The position numbers and the translations under genes are program-made. Source: Kiritimatiellota bacterium B12222 (GTDB taxonomy: Bacteria; Verrucomicrobiota; Kiritimatiellia; SS1-B-03-39; UBA6053). From it: 64,000 bases of DNA. Below are positions 9,888-19,256 of the stretch, one piece after another; the stretch's first letter is position 1, and every line of letters begins with the position of its first letter. The notes beneath the pieces were generated by a model. That model did no database searches. It worked only from the letters and a program-made list of their open reading frames with translations, and was not told where the DNA came from. Location of the stretch: contig CP120722.1 of the NCBI GenBank assembly GCA_029719485.1, positions 2,108,001 to 2,172,000 on the forward strand, written 5' to 3'.

Positions 9888-10440
9888 AAGCTACTCCATT
9901 AAAAAGTTTCCCTTACGAAAGGAAATTTTAGTCTTATTGACGATGAATGCAATTGGAATCTGCTATTGAAAAAATATCCATCTGTTCACGCATAGAGATT
10001 TTGCCCCTGCGGCGTTTACCTCGTCCACAAAGTCCTCCTTGCCCACCTAAATCTATTCGGCGTATTCCGCAAACCCCGCTTTGGTGCTGCTCGCGCTCGT
10101 CTGTGGATTACTCGAAAGTGCTCGGCAGGATTGTGGTATAAACGTTAACCGTTACAGCCACCTCTATGGATCGAATTTTAATATGGCTAAAAGGGTTGAG
10201 CGGATCTATTTTTTTCATTGTTCGGTTCCCCCTTGACCTCGATCCTTTTTCATATTAGCCATTTTATTGACTATAGATTAAGCTCTCTGCTATTGGTTAA
10301 ACGCTTCAACGTTATCCGTGCGACCTCATGAGCGAATCAGAATGCTTGCATGAAAGAAGCATTGGCGAGGGGGGAGGCCCCGAAGAGGATGAAAGAATTT
10401 TTGGAACGAAGAGTAATAAATAAAATCGAGGAAATAAATA
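9888..10440. other. Intergenic region, 553 bp, no gene seen
   Basis: This gap separates the leftward RND operon from the rightward lipoprotein gene, so it should hold two divergent promoters. Short open frames here (for example near 9947-10141) have no start context or recognisable protein features. The only translation signal I can support is a GAGGAA sequence about 10 nt before the lipoprotein ATG at 10441. Confidence 0.6.
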
Positions 10441-10839
10441 ATGATACGCATAGTGAAAGGATTGTTTTTATGTAGTTTGGCCGTGATGCTCTGTCTTGCA
10501 ACAGGCTGTAATGAAAGTAGCAGTGATGACAGCGGGAATAACAGTGGTGATGCCATGGGAACCTATGCCGGCACGTGGACGGGTACGGTTTGTGGCCGAA
10601 GCTTGACGATGAAAATCAGTCAAAAGGGAAATCAGATCAGTGGCACGTACTCCCTGTCGGATCCGGCATTCTCTGAAAGCTTTACGGGTAGTGTGGATAA
10701 CATCACACCTCCGGCTTCAGCTGATTTGATGGGAGGAGGTGACCGCATGTTCGCCATCACCTTTAACAGTTACAATTCCTTAAGTGGCGGATATTACAAA
10801 AGCGGAGAAAAAGTTTGCGACGTTAAAGCCACGAAATAG
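10441..10839 (+). CDS. Small predicted lipoprotein
   Basis: The 132-residue product starts MIRIVKGLFLCSLAVMLCLA followed by TGC, a good lipobox that would place the modified cysteine at residue 23. After a Ser/Asn/Asp-rich linker comes a compact beta-rich domain (GTYAGTWTGTVCGRSLTMKI, ISGTYSLSDP, LSGGYYKSGEK) reminiscent of small lipocalin-like or calycin-type secreted domains. Two cysteines in the mature domain (near TVCGRS and EKVCDV) could form a disulfide. A GAGGAA ribosome-binding site precedes the ATG. The gene ends just before a strong terminator at 10865-10899, so it is monocistronic. Function unknown. Confidence 0.75.
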   Translation: MIRIVKGLFLCSLAVMLCLATGCNESSSDDSGNNSGDAMGTYAGTWTGTVCGRSLTMKISQKGNQISGTYSLSDPAFSESFTGSVDNITPPASADLMGGGDRMFAITFNSYNSLSGGYYKSGEKVCDVKATK

Positions 10840-10864
10840 ATCAGACCGCAGCATAGACTTTGCC

Positions 10865-10899
10865 CCGGCGAAAAAGGAATGGTTATCCTTTTTCGCCGG
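10865..10899 (+). terminator. Strong hairpin terminator after the lipoprotein gene
   Basis: A perfect 14-bp inverted repeat (CCGGCGAAAAAGGA with its complement, 7-nt loop ATGGTTA) lies 25 nt after the stop codon. The arm sequence itself contains runs of A and T, and the following bases (AGTCATTTTG) are moderately T-rich, so it may work on both strands. Confidence 0.8.
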
Positions 10900-11014
10900 A
10901 GTCATTTTGAACATTTTACTTGCTATAAAACACTTCAAATAATAAATTTTACCGTCTCCCTTATTCGTTGATTGGGGGAGGCTTTATTCCTTTTACAACA
11001 TCTGAGACCATTCT

Positions 11015-11992
11015 ATGAACAAGACATCCCAAACAAAAAGTAAACATAAGCGGGTATCCACCTACCTTCCTCTTTTCGTATCCGCTCTGATTTGCTTCAG
11101 TTCCACAGCAACCGCCGATGAAGGTGGCGTCGCTTTTTGGTTCTCGGGTCAATATGCAAGTTTCGCCGCCGTACCTGCTACGCCAGGCTGGTCTGTTCCT
11201 ATTATGGGCTACTATTATGATGGTGGCGCCAAAGGGGGCAAAGATCTGCAACGGGGCAATCAATTAACCGCGGAATTAGACTCCACGGTTCCCATTATCA
11301 TGATCCAACCTTCTTACGCACCTAAAACCAAAGTTTGGGGTGGTCAGCTCAATATGGGTATAGGCTTTGGTTGGGGCGAAAACAGTTCTGACGCCAGTGT
11401 CAGCGCCATTTTAGACGGTATGTCTGAAAAACGGAGTGCCAGTGATTCCACCACAGGATTCACAGATTTGTATCCCATTGTGAGCCTTGCTTGGGCCAAT
11501 GGCACAAACAATTGGATGAGCTATATTACCGGCGATATTCCTGTAGGCGATTACGACGCAAACAATTTGGCCAATTTAGGCATTGGACACGCTGCGATTG
11601 ATGTGGGGGGAGGCTATACCTATTTCGATCCAACCAAAGGCCACGAATTATCCGCAGTTTTGGGGGTCACCTACAACTTCGAAAACGATGATACCGACTA
11701 CCAAAACGGCGTAGATATCCATTTGGATTGGGCGGTATCTCAGTTTCTTAACCCCAATTGGCAAGTCGGCTTGGTTGGTTATGTGTATGGTCAACTGTCA
11801 AGCGATTCCAGCCCACATGCCTTCAACGACAACCGGAGCTCAAACGTCGCTTCCGTTGGTCCAGAAATTGGTTATTCCTTCAGCATGGGTGAGCAGGCCG
11901 CTTATATCAATCTTCGCGCTTATTGGGAGTTTGAAGCAAAAAATCGGGTGGAAGGTACGGCAGTCTTCACCACCATCTCTCTCCCGCTTTAA
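11015..11992 (+). CDS. SphA/phenol-degradation-type outer-membrane protein
   Basis: The 325-residue product has a signal peptide ending near STATADEGG. The mature part reads as a beta-barrel: VAFWFSGQYASFAA, GGQLNMGIGFGWGE, then NNWMSYITGDIPVGDYD, NLGIGHAAIDVGGGYTYFDP, LSAVLGVTYNFEN and GVDIHLDWAVSQFL. GDIPVGDYD followed by GIGHAAID and a YFDP segment is characteristic of the 'MetA-pathway of phenol degradation' transporter family (SphA-like), which are outer-membrane channels or adhesin-like barrels of broad distribution. No aromatic catabolism genes are adjacent, so a phenol role is not supported. It is followed by terminator-like hairpins. Confidence 0.8.
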   Translation: MNKTSQTKSKHKRVSTYLPLFVSALICFSSTATADEGGVAFWFSGQYASFAAVPATPGWSVPIMGYYYDGGAKGGKDLQRGNQLTAELDSTVPIIMIQPSYAPKTKVWGGQLNMGIGFGWGENSSDASVSAILDGMSEKRSASDSTTGFTDLYPIVSLAWANGTNNWMSYITGDIPVGDYDANNLANLGIGHAAIDVGGGYTYFDPTKGHELSAVLGVTYNFENDDTDYQNGVDIHLDWAVSQFLNPNWQVGLVGYVYGQLSSDSSPHAFNDNRSSNVASVGPEIGYSFSMGEQAAYINLRAYWEFEAKNRVEGTAVFTTISLPL

Positions 11993-12008
11993 GGGAGAAA
12001 AAAAAGCC

Positions 12009-12029
12009 GCTTTCCGAGCGTCGGAAAGC
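12009..12029 (+). terminator. Hairpin after the SphA-like gene
   Basis: Nine-base arms (GCTTTCCGA / TCGGAAAGC) with a 3-nt loop lie 17 nt after the stop codon and are followed by AGTTTAGATTATCTT, only a weak T-tract. It is a plausible intrinsic terminator but weaker than the next hairpin. Confidence 0.55.
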
Positions 12030-12062
12030 AGTTTAGATTATCTTCCGAAGCTCGGAAATAAA

Positions 12063-12090
12063 AGAACCCCGGAGTCCACTCCGGGGTTCT
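12063..12090. terminator. Perfect hairpin between convergent genes
   Basis: A 28-nt palindrome (AGAACCCCGGAGT, CC, then the exact complement) lies between the rightward SphA-like gene and the leftward DUF3604 remnant. AT-rich bases on its left side (AAATAAA) would give a U-rich tail for leftward transcription, so it can serve the minus strand or both. Confidence 0.7.
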
Positions 12091-12233
12091 GCTTGTGCGG
12101 GGGACAGGCTACGCTCGCGCATTTTGTACGTTCGGCTATCGCACGGTCGCCTTATCTGAACTGCGGAAGCCGCGCTTGGCGTTGGCAACCTTTAGTCGAT
12201 GTGCCGTCCGCTCGCGTGACCCATAAGTAAATG

Positions 12234-12697
12234 TCACTTGGCGGGAGTGACACTGATGATGATCTCATTGTCTTGAATGGCATTCAGATCCACTAATATT
12301 TTATACACGAAGATGGACCAATCGAATTCTCGATTGTCCTGAATCGCTTGCCTTTGTCCTTCGGTTTCTATGCTGAAGCCGTCTCTTTTGGGATTTCATC
12401 ATGTAAATGAACATCTGCTTCGCCTAAGGTGAATTCACCGCCTTCATTGAATTTTATGCAGATGAACAACTGTATTTTCAGCTTCGCTGTTTTAGAAGGA
12501 GAGGACACTTTATCTGTATCGGCAAGAAATATCCTTTTTGCAGTAAATTTGCTGGAGGCATTTATGGCCAAGACCTGAGTCCAAAAAAAAGCACCGAATC
12601 CCGAAGGATCCGGTGCCAGTTGAAGGGCCGGGGGGTATTTGAAGTCGATCAATTCAACATCGAAGACCAGCAAACCGCCGTGTTCTCTTCGGCCCAA
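12234..12697 (-). pseudogene. Remnant of an unrecognised gene fused behind the DUF3604 remnant
   Basis: Two minus-strand reading frames here look protein-like but are broken. From about 12697 to 12368 one frame reads VFDVELIDFKYPPALQLAPD ... GFGAFFWTQVLAINASSKF ... GEADVHLHDEIPKE and stops. From about 12360 the next frame continues DNREFDWSIFVYKILVDLNA and ends at a TGA at 12234-12236. The two pieces read like one protein split by a frameshift, and no start codon of its own is evident. It overlaps the out-of-frame 3' end of the DUF3604 remnant, as expected if a deletion joined two genes. I do not recognise the family. Confidence 0.45.
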
Positions 12698-13875
12698 ATA
12701 GCACTTAAGCCCGCAGGATTCATGATTCGAATATCGGCACCCGCTAAAACGTGGCCAGCCATCCGTTCTTTTATTCCGCCATCTTCTAATGCGTGACCCC
12801 CCAAAAAATTGTCCTGACGATAAGGTGCGGCGGCGTTGTGTGAATCAGAACCGCTTACAAAACCAAATTTGTAAGGGTTGATGCCTAATTTTTCTTGCAT
12901 CGCCATGCCGTTTTTGAGCGCTTCACGAGCGTAACTGCCCGGAATCTTCGGGAAACGCCCCTCAGGTCCACCTAATAAAAAGGTCATGATTTCAAAGTTG
13001 GCAAATTCATCGGTTGGAGAAAGCAATGGATGCGTTTCAGACGCGCCTTTAATCTGTTTCATTTCAATCAGGCGTTCATTACGCATCCGTGATTCGGCCC
13101 AAGCGCTGTCAATAGGACGACCCTTCATATCCACTTCTGTAGGATACATCAAACCGTCAGAGACGTTGGCATTGTGTGAAATAGCAAGCAATTCAATCCC
13201 ATCTTTGCGCTGTTTATCCATCCACGCCCAAAGATCTTCAGGCGCTTGCGAATCAAATGAGCTAAATGGCATCGCAGGAAGATGTTTGGAGTCTCTGAAA
13301 AAGATGTTTCGGTGCATGTTCCGATAATTTGGAGTAGAGGTCCATTCGTATGAATTAAAAGCGGTGAATTTACCCGGCTCATTGGCTGCGTCTGCCATGG
13401 CATTGTTTTTGTCCCATACAGAGGAGATCAGCTCAGGTGTTACCAATTGTGCAAGGGGTTTGTTTTCGACCATGGTCGTGCCCAAAAAGAGGTAAATGCG
13501 TTGAATATCCGATTTATCGTGTACAATCAGTTTCTGGCCTAATTCTGATTTGTTCAATGCGGATCCAGGCGTATTCGCATCTTGAATGACCCCCACGTAT
13601 TCAGAGTGATCCGTGACCCCCATCCAATCCAAAGGCTGCTTGATTTTCATCTCATAGCCCAGCGCATGCTTAATGGGTTGCCCCTTGGCGTAGTTATACG
13701 CATCTTCGGGTGTGGCTTTGGTATCGCCAATAATATAGGCGTCAAAAGACCAACTGGTATGCAAATGCGTTTCGCCAAAATAGGCCTAGCGTTCTGGATT
13801 AGGGTCGGCAACAGCCATGGTTGCAAGTAAAAGTGCGGCTGTCCCAGTGATGAACTTCGTGCTGAGTTGTTTCAT
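12649..13875 (-). pseudogene. DUF3604 family protein, disrupted by a stop codon and 3' truncation
   Basis: Reading from the ATG at 13875 gives a signal peptide (MKQLSTKFITGTAALLLATM) and DPNPER, then an in-frame TAG at 13786-13788, then the same frame resumes as AYFGETHLHTSWSFDAY and runs to 12649. GETHLHTSWSFDAY, GVTDHSEY and GSDSHN are the PHP-like metal-site motifs of DUF3604 proteins. Family members that I know are over 600 residues; here the frame ends after IWAEENT plus a few unrelated residues, so roughly the C-terminal 40 percent is missing. A single C-to-T change in a CAG codon would explain the stop. DUF3604 genes often sit beside sulfatases, as here. Internal initiation could still yield a fragment, but function is unlikely. 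Confidence 0.8.
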
Positions 13876-14052
13876 AATAGTCTTCAATGGTTACGTAGTT
13901 TACGGTTTGACGAATTGTGGAATGTCTAACTGATGATGATCAAAAAAATAGGTTTTATATTTTTACCCATATGAGTTAGATGAATTTATATAAAAGAAGT
14001 TACCTGTTGAGCTTGAAGGGGTTATGGTAACTCTGAAAGGGGCAAAAAAAAA

Positions 14053-14072
14053 CGCCCTGCGTGAGCAGGGCG
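14053..14072 (-). terminator. Intrinsic terminator of the sulfatase gene
   Basis: On the minus strand, an 8-bp GC-rich stem (CGCCCTGC and its complement) with a 4-nt loop (TCAC) is followed by nine T residues (14052-14044), 24 nt after the sulfatase stop. This is a textbook intrinsic terminator. Confidence 0.9.
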
Positions 14073-14095
14073 GGTTTTGATAGAATCGCAATCCT

Positions 14096-15589
14096 TTAGT
14101 TTTTCGCTTTATAGCCTGTGAAATCCTCACCCACTTTAATGTTGGGATACTTCGCTAAGCTACGTTCATATTTTCCGATTTCTTCTAAGGTTGGGGCAAA
14201 TACCCAGCCATTTGTCAACGTGCTTTCCCAAAGATTAAACTTCTCTCCTGGGTCACTTGACAAGTCATACATCAACGGAAGTTGAGGCTGAACATAGGGA
14301 CTACCCACGCCTTCACTAAACCTGAAAACGGTTTTGTAGTATCTCCATTTCAGTGACATGAGTTTGCCATCTGCTCCGAAAAACATATAGCTGGTTCTAC
14401 CGGTCGTTTTGCTTTTACCCAATAAATAATCGGAAGCATCAACGCCATCAATAGGACGGTCTGTGGGTACTTTAGCAACCAAATCTGTCAAGCCGGCGAG
14501 GGTTGGCAACCAATCAACCGCGGCAAACATTTCGTCATTTACGGCACCGGCGGGAACTTTCCCGGTCCAGCGCACGATACAGGGTACACGCATACTTCCT
14601 TCAAAAGGAGTATTGAAAAAATCGCCTCTCCAAGGACCGTTGGAACCACCGTTGCCTCCAGCACCAAGCAGACCGCCAGTTGCATTGTCACTCGCCAAGA
14701 TAATAATGGTATTGTCTGCGATGCCCGCTGCTTCAACCGCGGCCACCACTTCACCCACTCTTACGTCCATTTCAGCAATAACGTCAGAATAAACGCCTCC
14801 ACGATTTGGCGATTTGGCGGCAAAATCAGGATTAGCAATTATGGGAGGATGAACTTCGGAGTAGGCGAGGTAAACAAAAAATGGCTCTTTGCCTCCTGCG
14901 TTTTTCTTAATGAAATCAACAGTTTTCGGGATGTTATATTTCTGGTCAATCACAGGGCGTAACGCCAAGTCAAAAGGCATTACTTTGGTAGAAAGCTCGC
15001 CTTTCTTTCCCGTCAAGATTTGTGGAGGTAAGTCCAAGGGAAGCTCACCGTTATTTTTGGCTTTTACTTCTTCAACGATTAAGTTGAATAAAGGATATGA
15101 ACTGTATCCTGATTCATCTGCACTGTTGGGATAACCCCACCATTCGTCAAAGCCTTGATCATTAGGTAGACGACCTTGTTCATTGCCCAAATGCCATTTT
15201 CCATACAAGGCCGTTTTATAGCCACCATCTGAAAGCAATTCCGCAATGGTGTATTCCCAAGGAGCCATACCGGCTTTACCTTCGCCCGGAAATGGCACCT
15301 TGTAGGTACCTGAACGAACAGGGTGTCTTCCGGTCATAATGGCTGATCGGGTAGGGGTACATTGTACTTCTACGTTGTAATTATTGAAACGCATTCCTTG
15401 AGAGGCCAACTTATCAATATTCGGGGTAGGAGTGGTTCCTCCATAAACGGAGAAGTCTCCCCAACCTGTATTGTCTACTAAAATATAAACCACGTTGGGT
15501 TTATCTTGAGCAGATACGGGTGTGACTGATGCAAAGGCCATAATGGTCGCTACCAAAAGACCTGCTGGGATTGTTTTTATTTTTTTCAT
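14096..15589 (-). CDS. Secreted sulfatase (alkaline-phosphatase superfamily, formylglycine type)
   Basis: The 497-residue product has a signal peptide (cleavage near PVSAQ at 28). The sulfatase signature C77-T-P-T-R81 followed by SAIMTGRHP would be converted to the formylglycine nucleophile by a formylglycine-generating enzyme, which is not in this window. The first metal site reads LVDNTGWGD (D39, N40) instead of the usual DD pair; this variant is found in a subset of sulfatases. GKWHLGNE supplies further active-site residues, and ILASDNATGG the later metal ligands. The likely role is removal of sulfate esters from algal polysaccharides in the periplasm or outside. It lies 162 bp behind a second sulfatase on the same strand and ends at a strong terminator. 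Confidence 0.93.
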   Translation of the reverse strand: MKKIKTIPAGLLVATIMAFASVTPVSAQDKPNVVYILVDNTGWGDFSVYGGTTPTPNIDKLASQGMRFNNYNVEVQCTPTRSAIMTGRHPVRSGTYKVPFPGEGKAGMAPWEYTIAELLSDGGYKTALYGKWHLGNEQGRLPNDQGFDEWWGYPNSADESGYSSYPLFNLIVEEVKAKNNGELPLDLPPQILTGKKGELSTKVMPFDLALRPVIDQKYNIPKTVDFIKKNAGGKEPFFVYLAYSEVHPPIIANPDFAAKSPNRGGVYSDVIAEMDVRVGEVVAAVEAAGIADNTIIILASDNATGGLLGAGGNGGSNGPWRGDFFNTPFEGSMRVPCIVRWTGKVPAGAVNDEMFAAVDWLPTLAGLTDLVAKVPTDRPIDGVDASDYLLGKSKTTGRTSYMFFGADGKLMSLKWRYYKTVFRFSEGVGSPYVQPQLPLMYDLSSDPGEKFNLWESTLTNGWVFAPTLEEIGKYERSLAKYPNIKVGEDFTGYKAKN

Positions 15590-15751
15590 ATTTTTCGTGT
15601 TTTAGTTAAAATCCCCTAAGGGCTGTTAAGAATTAATTTTTTTTTAAAAGTATAGGGTAATCAATTGATCTGTTTCAATCAGCTTCACCAGATTGACGTC
15701 ATGCCCTCGCTAACAACAAGTACAGAGAGGCCGTTGTGAGGTGAAGAGATT

Positions 15752-18133
15752 TTATTTATTTTCTGGATACCAAACTTTTGAAGTCCCCATGGTTCCATTA
15801 AACTTAAAAGGAGCTTCATCATAATAATCAATAGATACAGGAGAACCCAAATCACTACCGAAATCAAGACAGTCATTTGCTGTGAACGCAACTGCAGCGG
15901 TAATAGGCACCTGGCCCTTAGCAACCTCTTTCCCATTCACTTTAAGGGTAACATTCAAAGGAGAGCCTCTCTTTGAAGAAGTTAATCTGGATACAACTTC
16001 TATATTCACCTTGCCAACGGGCAATTTTGTTTTGGACTTAATATGTGTCCGGTGAATCTCAAATAAATTGTATTCATAACATAAATAGCCATCGAGCACA
16101 TAGCAGGATAGGCCTCCAGAAAACCCGCCAAGGGAATATAAGACACCGTTAGCATTTTCGGGAACGGTTATTTCCATGCTTACATTATTATCAAACTTAC
16201 CCAGTTTGGGTGCTGCAAACTCAGGCATACGGACGATTCGTCCACTAAAAGTCCAGCTTGTATAAGGTGTAGAAGGTGCATCTTCGGGATGGTAAATGAT
16301 CGACCATAACCCTCCGCCAATGGGCAGGTTCTTATTTTTGGCCGACTCAACCAAGAACATATTCTTCATTTCCGCTAACTTGTCTGGATTTGTTTCGGCT
16401 AAATTATTTGCTTGGCTCCAATCTTCATCAATATTGTATAACTCCCACGTATCATCTTCAGGGTTCCAAGTGGCTGCATTTGCAGGAAGGCCGGGAACCC
16501 AAGGGTTTCGCAAACCAAAGGCCGATGCGAACCAACCCTCGTAGTAAAGGCCTCGGCTTCCCATGATATCAAAAAACTGAATTTTTCGAGTGCCTTCAGC
16601 TTTTGGGTTTGCAAAAGTGTATGCCATACTCACCCCATCGATTGGGTCTTGAGGAAAACCATTCACCTCCACAGGTTCCTCAATATTCACTACTTCATAA
16701 ATGGTCGGTACGATGTCGATAACATGATGGAACTGTGGTCGTGGCGTATCATCGGGTTTAATATGTTTAGGCCAGGCCACTGCCATTGGCTGACGTGTAC
16801 CCCCAAAGTGTGCTGCGATCAATTTTGTTGATCGGTAAGGAGTGGAACCTGCCCAGGCCCAACCGGCATTGTACATGTTGTCCGTTTTAGGAGATCCCAA
16901 AACATCCAGGCCGCCTAGTTCAGTCAAAGCATCAATTTGCTCTTTGACCGTGGATGGGATCCCATTTTGTGCCAGCAATTCGCTTATGGTGCCCTCTTGC
17001 CCTTCGGCCGATGAGCCATTATCTCCCCAGATGTAGAATACTATCGTATTGTCCAACTCCCCCAGATTATCAATTTCATCAAGGAGTAAGCCCACATTAT
17101 GATCTGTATGTTCTCCAAATCCGGCAAAAACCTCCATCAATCTACTTTGGAATGCTCTTTCAGATTCAGGAACACTGTCCCAGCCTGGCATTGTGGGGTC
17201 CCGCTCGGTCAACTCCGCATCTTGAGGAATCCATCCCAGTTCCTTTTGTCTTTTAAAGGCCCTTTTTCTGTACTCGTCCCAGCCATCATCAAATTTACCT
17301 TTGTACTTATCGGCCCACTCTTTAGCCACTTGATGTGGCCCATGAACCGCTCCTGGAGCCCAATACATGAAGAAGGGTTTGTCCGGGGAAAAAGCCTTTT
17401 GCTCCCTTAGCCAATGAATGGCATCTTCCGTAATGTCTTCTGTAAGGTGATAGTAATCATGTCCTTGCGTAGTTTTAGGATGTTCTACCAGCGTGGTGTT
17501 ACGAACCATAGAGGGTTCATACTGGGAAGCTTCCCCCGCCAGAAACCCATAAAAATATTCAAATCCATAGCCGGTAGGCCAATAATCAAATGGGCCTTTG
17601 GATGTGGTTAATTCAGCAGGGGTATTATGCCATTTTCCAAATGCGGCGGTGTTGTATCCATAGTCTTTTAAGACTTCAGCAATGGTAGCGGAAGTTTTAG
17701 GGATCGTCCCACTAAACCCATCCCAGTCGTTGGCAAATTCAGCGATTTGGCCACTTGAGACAACTGTATGATTTCTACCTGTTAGGATAGAAGCTCTCGT
17801 TGGAGAACACATTGCCGTAGAGTGAAATCGGTTATAGGAGATTCCCATATCGGAAACCCTACTGAGGTTTGGCGTATGTATTTCTCCTCCGTAGGTTGAT
17901 GGAGTAGCGGGGCCCGCATCGTCAATAAGAATGATGAGAATGTTGGGAGCGTCTTTAGGAAGGTGATCCTTATCCACTCTCTTATGATAGGTGGATGTCT
18001 GCATCGTAAGTCCGGCTACACTTGCAGATGGAGTCGGCGGGAAAGGCAGCACATCTTGTGCGTTCAAATATGTTGAAAAAATGGTTACTAAAAATAGCGT
18101 AATGGATATTTTAATACGTTGTGTAAGGTTCAT
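15752..18133 (-). CDS. Large secreted arylsulfatase
   Basis: The open frame extends to 18217, but the ATG at 18133 begins a proper signal peptide (MNLTQRIKISITLFLVTIFS, then TYLNA) and is preferred, giving 793 residues. Metal residues D71-D72 (ILIDDAGPATP), the modification motif C109-S-P-T-R113 with ASILTGRNH, and FGKWHNTP mark a type I sulfatase. The extended form, with YGFEYFYGFLAGEASQYEP and a C-terminal beta domain of about 150 residues (from FSGRIVRMPEFAAPKL), resembles the large arylsulfatases near 780 residues. It probably desulfates algal glycans outside the cytoplasm. It is divergent from an AraC regulator 152 bp away, which is its most likely regulator, and may be cotranscribed with the smaller sulfatase. 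Confidence 0.93.
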   Translation of the reverse strand: MNLTQRIKISITLFLVTIFSTYLNAQDVLPFPPTPSASVAGLTMQTSTYHKRVDKDHLPKDAPNILIILIDDAGPATPSTYGGEIHTPNLSRVSDMGISYNRFHSTAMCSPTRASILTGRNHTVVSSGQIAEFANDWDGFSGTIPKTSATIAEVLKDYGYNTAAFGKWHNTPAELTTSKGPFDYWPTGYGFEYFYGFLAGEASQYEPSMVRNTTLVEHPKTTQGHDYYHLTEDITEDAIHWLREQKAFSPDKPFFMYWAPGAVHGPHQVAKEWADKYKGKFDDGWDEYRKRAFKRQKELGWIPQDAELTERDPTMPGWDSVPESERAFQSRLMEVFAGFGEHTDHNVGLLLDEIDNLGELDNTIVFYIWGDNGSSAEGQEGTISELLAQNGIPSTVKEQIDALTELGGLDVLGSPKTDNMYNAGWAWAGSTPYRSTKLIAAHFGGTRQPMAVAWPKHIKPDDTPRPQFHHVIDIVPTIYEVVNIEEPVEVNGFPQDPIDGVSMAYTFANPKAEGTRKIQFFDIMGSRGLYYEGWFASAFGLRNPWVPGLPANAATWNPEDDTWELYNIDEDWSQANNLAETNPDKLAEMKNMFLVESAKNKNLPIGGGLWSIIYHPEDAPSTPYTSWTFSGRIVRMPEFAAPKLGKFDNNVSMEITVPENANGVLYSLGGFSGGLSCYVLDGYLCYEYNLFEIHRTHIKSKTKLPVGKVNIEVVSRLTSSKRGSPLNVTLKVNGKEVAKGQVPITAAVAFTANDCLDFGSDLGSPVSIDYYDEAPFKFNGTMGTSKVWYPENK

Positions 18134-18284
18134 AATGATTATTACTCCACAGGTATCCTGTATATGATATAGAAGTTTGGTTGACCCAATTCTGAATGAG
18201 GTTACAGGAAGGAACAAGGAAAACTTTTATCCCAATATCGCACTGAACCTTTGTGATGACGGGAAGCATACAAGATAGAAGACC

Positions 18285-19256
18285 ATGGATAAACCCCTAG
18301 CGCAAATTACCACCCATCAGGTGAACAATCCTGAAGAATTGGTACACGCTATCCGGTCGGCAACCTTCGAACCCTGCCTGCTCGAACGGACAGATAACGC
18401 GACCTACCTTTCTCGGGCGGTTCTCCCCGAAACCTGCATCGACTTTGTCACCTTGGGATCCTCCTTTCTCTTCAAGGGAATCTTGCCGAGCACTTGTTTC
18501 ACCCTCGTGTTTATCTTGGACTGCCCCCGCCAAGGAAAATCCTTCAATTTCGGGGTAGAACATCAAGGGGGCTACATGGCCTTTTTTCCGCCAGGTGCCC
18601 CGCTCGATGCCTACATCCCCGTTGGCTATTCAAATGCCACCCTCACCGTGCCCCAAGACCTTTTTCTCAAGACAGTGGCCTGCATGTTCCCTGAAATTCC
18701 AGAATCTATTATTAAAACGGGTGCGGGCGTGCAGGTGAAAAAATCCTCTCCACTGGCGTTACGTCGCCTATTGGCTGAGGTGAAGAGTGGCCTCGTCGAC
18801 ATGGGGGCACCCTTTGCCTCCCATGCGGCGAGGGCTGAACTCGAATCGCAACTTCTCATTGGCTTTCTTTCTGTGTTGAGCGATGCGGTCGCAGGCGAGG
18901 GCCCTCGATTAAAACCACGGACTGAAAACACGGAAAAACGTTTACGCCAAGCACGAGATTTCCTCAGAGAAACCATCACCCACCCCATCCACCTGGATGA
19001 ACTTTGCCAAGAGCTTGGCATGTCTCGCCGAGGGGTGGAGATGATGTTTCGTAAATCATTTAACACCACTCCCGGAACTTACCTCCAACGGCAACGTCTG
19101 AACGGAGTACGACGCGACTTGATGGTCTCGAATGCGCATTCGGTCTCGATCAGGGAAATCGCTAACAAATGGGGGATCCTCCATATGGGACATTTTTCCA
19201 GAAACTACCGGGATTTGTTCGGAGAATCCCCGAGCACTACATTGAGGCGGGGATGA
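18285..19256 (+). CDS. AraC-family transcriptional regulator
   Basis: The last 100 residues of this 323-residue protein contain two helix-turn-helix motifs of the AraC type: HPIHLDELCQELGMSRRGVEMMFRKSF, then SIREIANKWGILHMGHFSRNYRDLFGESPS (quoted as two helices each). The N-terminal 200 residues form a poorly conserved sensing domain with no recognisable ligand motif. The gene starts 152 bp from the divergent large sulfatase, so control of the sulfatase genes in response to a sugar or sulfated glycan is a fair inference. The start at 18285 has weak Shine-Dalgarno context (AAGACC). Confidence 0.9.
   Translation: MDKPLAQITTHQVNNPEELVHAIRSATFEPCLLERTDNATYLSRAVLPETCIDFVTLGSSFLFKGILPSTCFTLVFILDCPRQGKSFNFGVEHQGGYMAFFPPGAPLDAYIPVGYSNATLTVPQDLFLKTVACMFPEIPESIIKTGAGVQVKKSSPLALRRLLAEVKSGLVDMGAPFASHAARAELESQLLIGFLSVLSDAVAGEGPRLKPRTENTEKRLRQARDFLRETITHPIHLDELCQELGMSRRGVEMMFRKSFNTTPGTYLQRQRLNGVRRDLMVSNAHSVSIREIANKWGILHMGHFSRNYRDLFGESPSTTLRRG

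Noticed and set aside
9947-10141. A 64-residue frame in the gap before the lipoprotein gene
   Set aside because: No ribosome-binding site, no coherent protein pattern.
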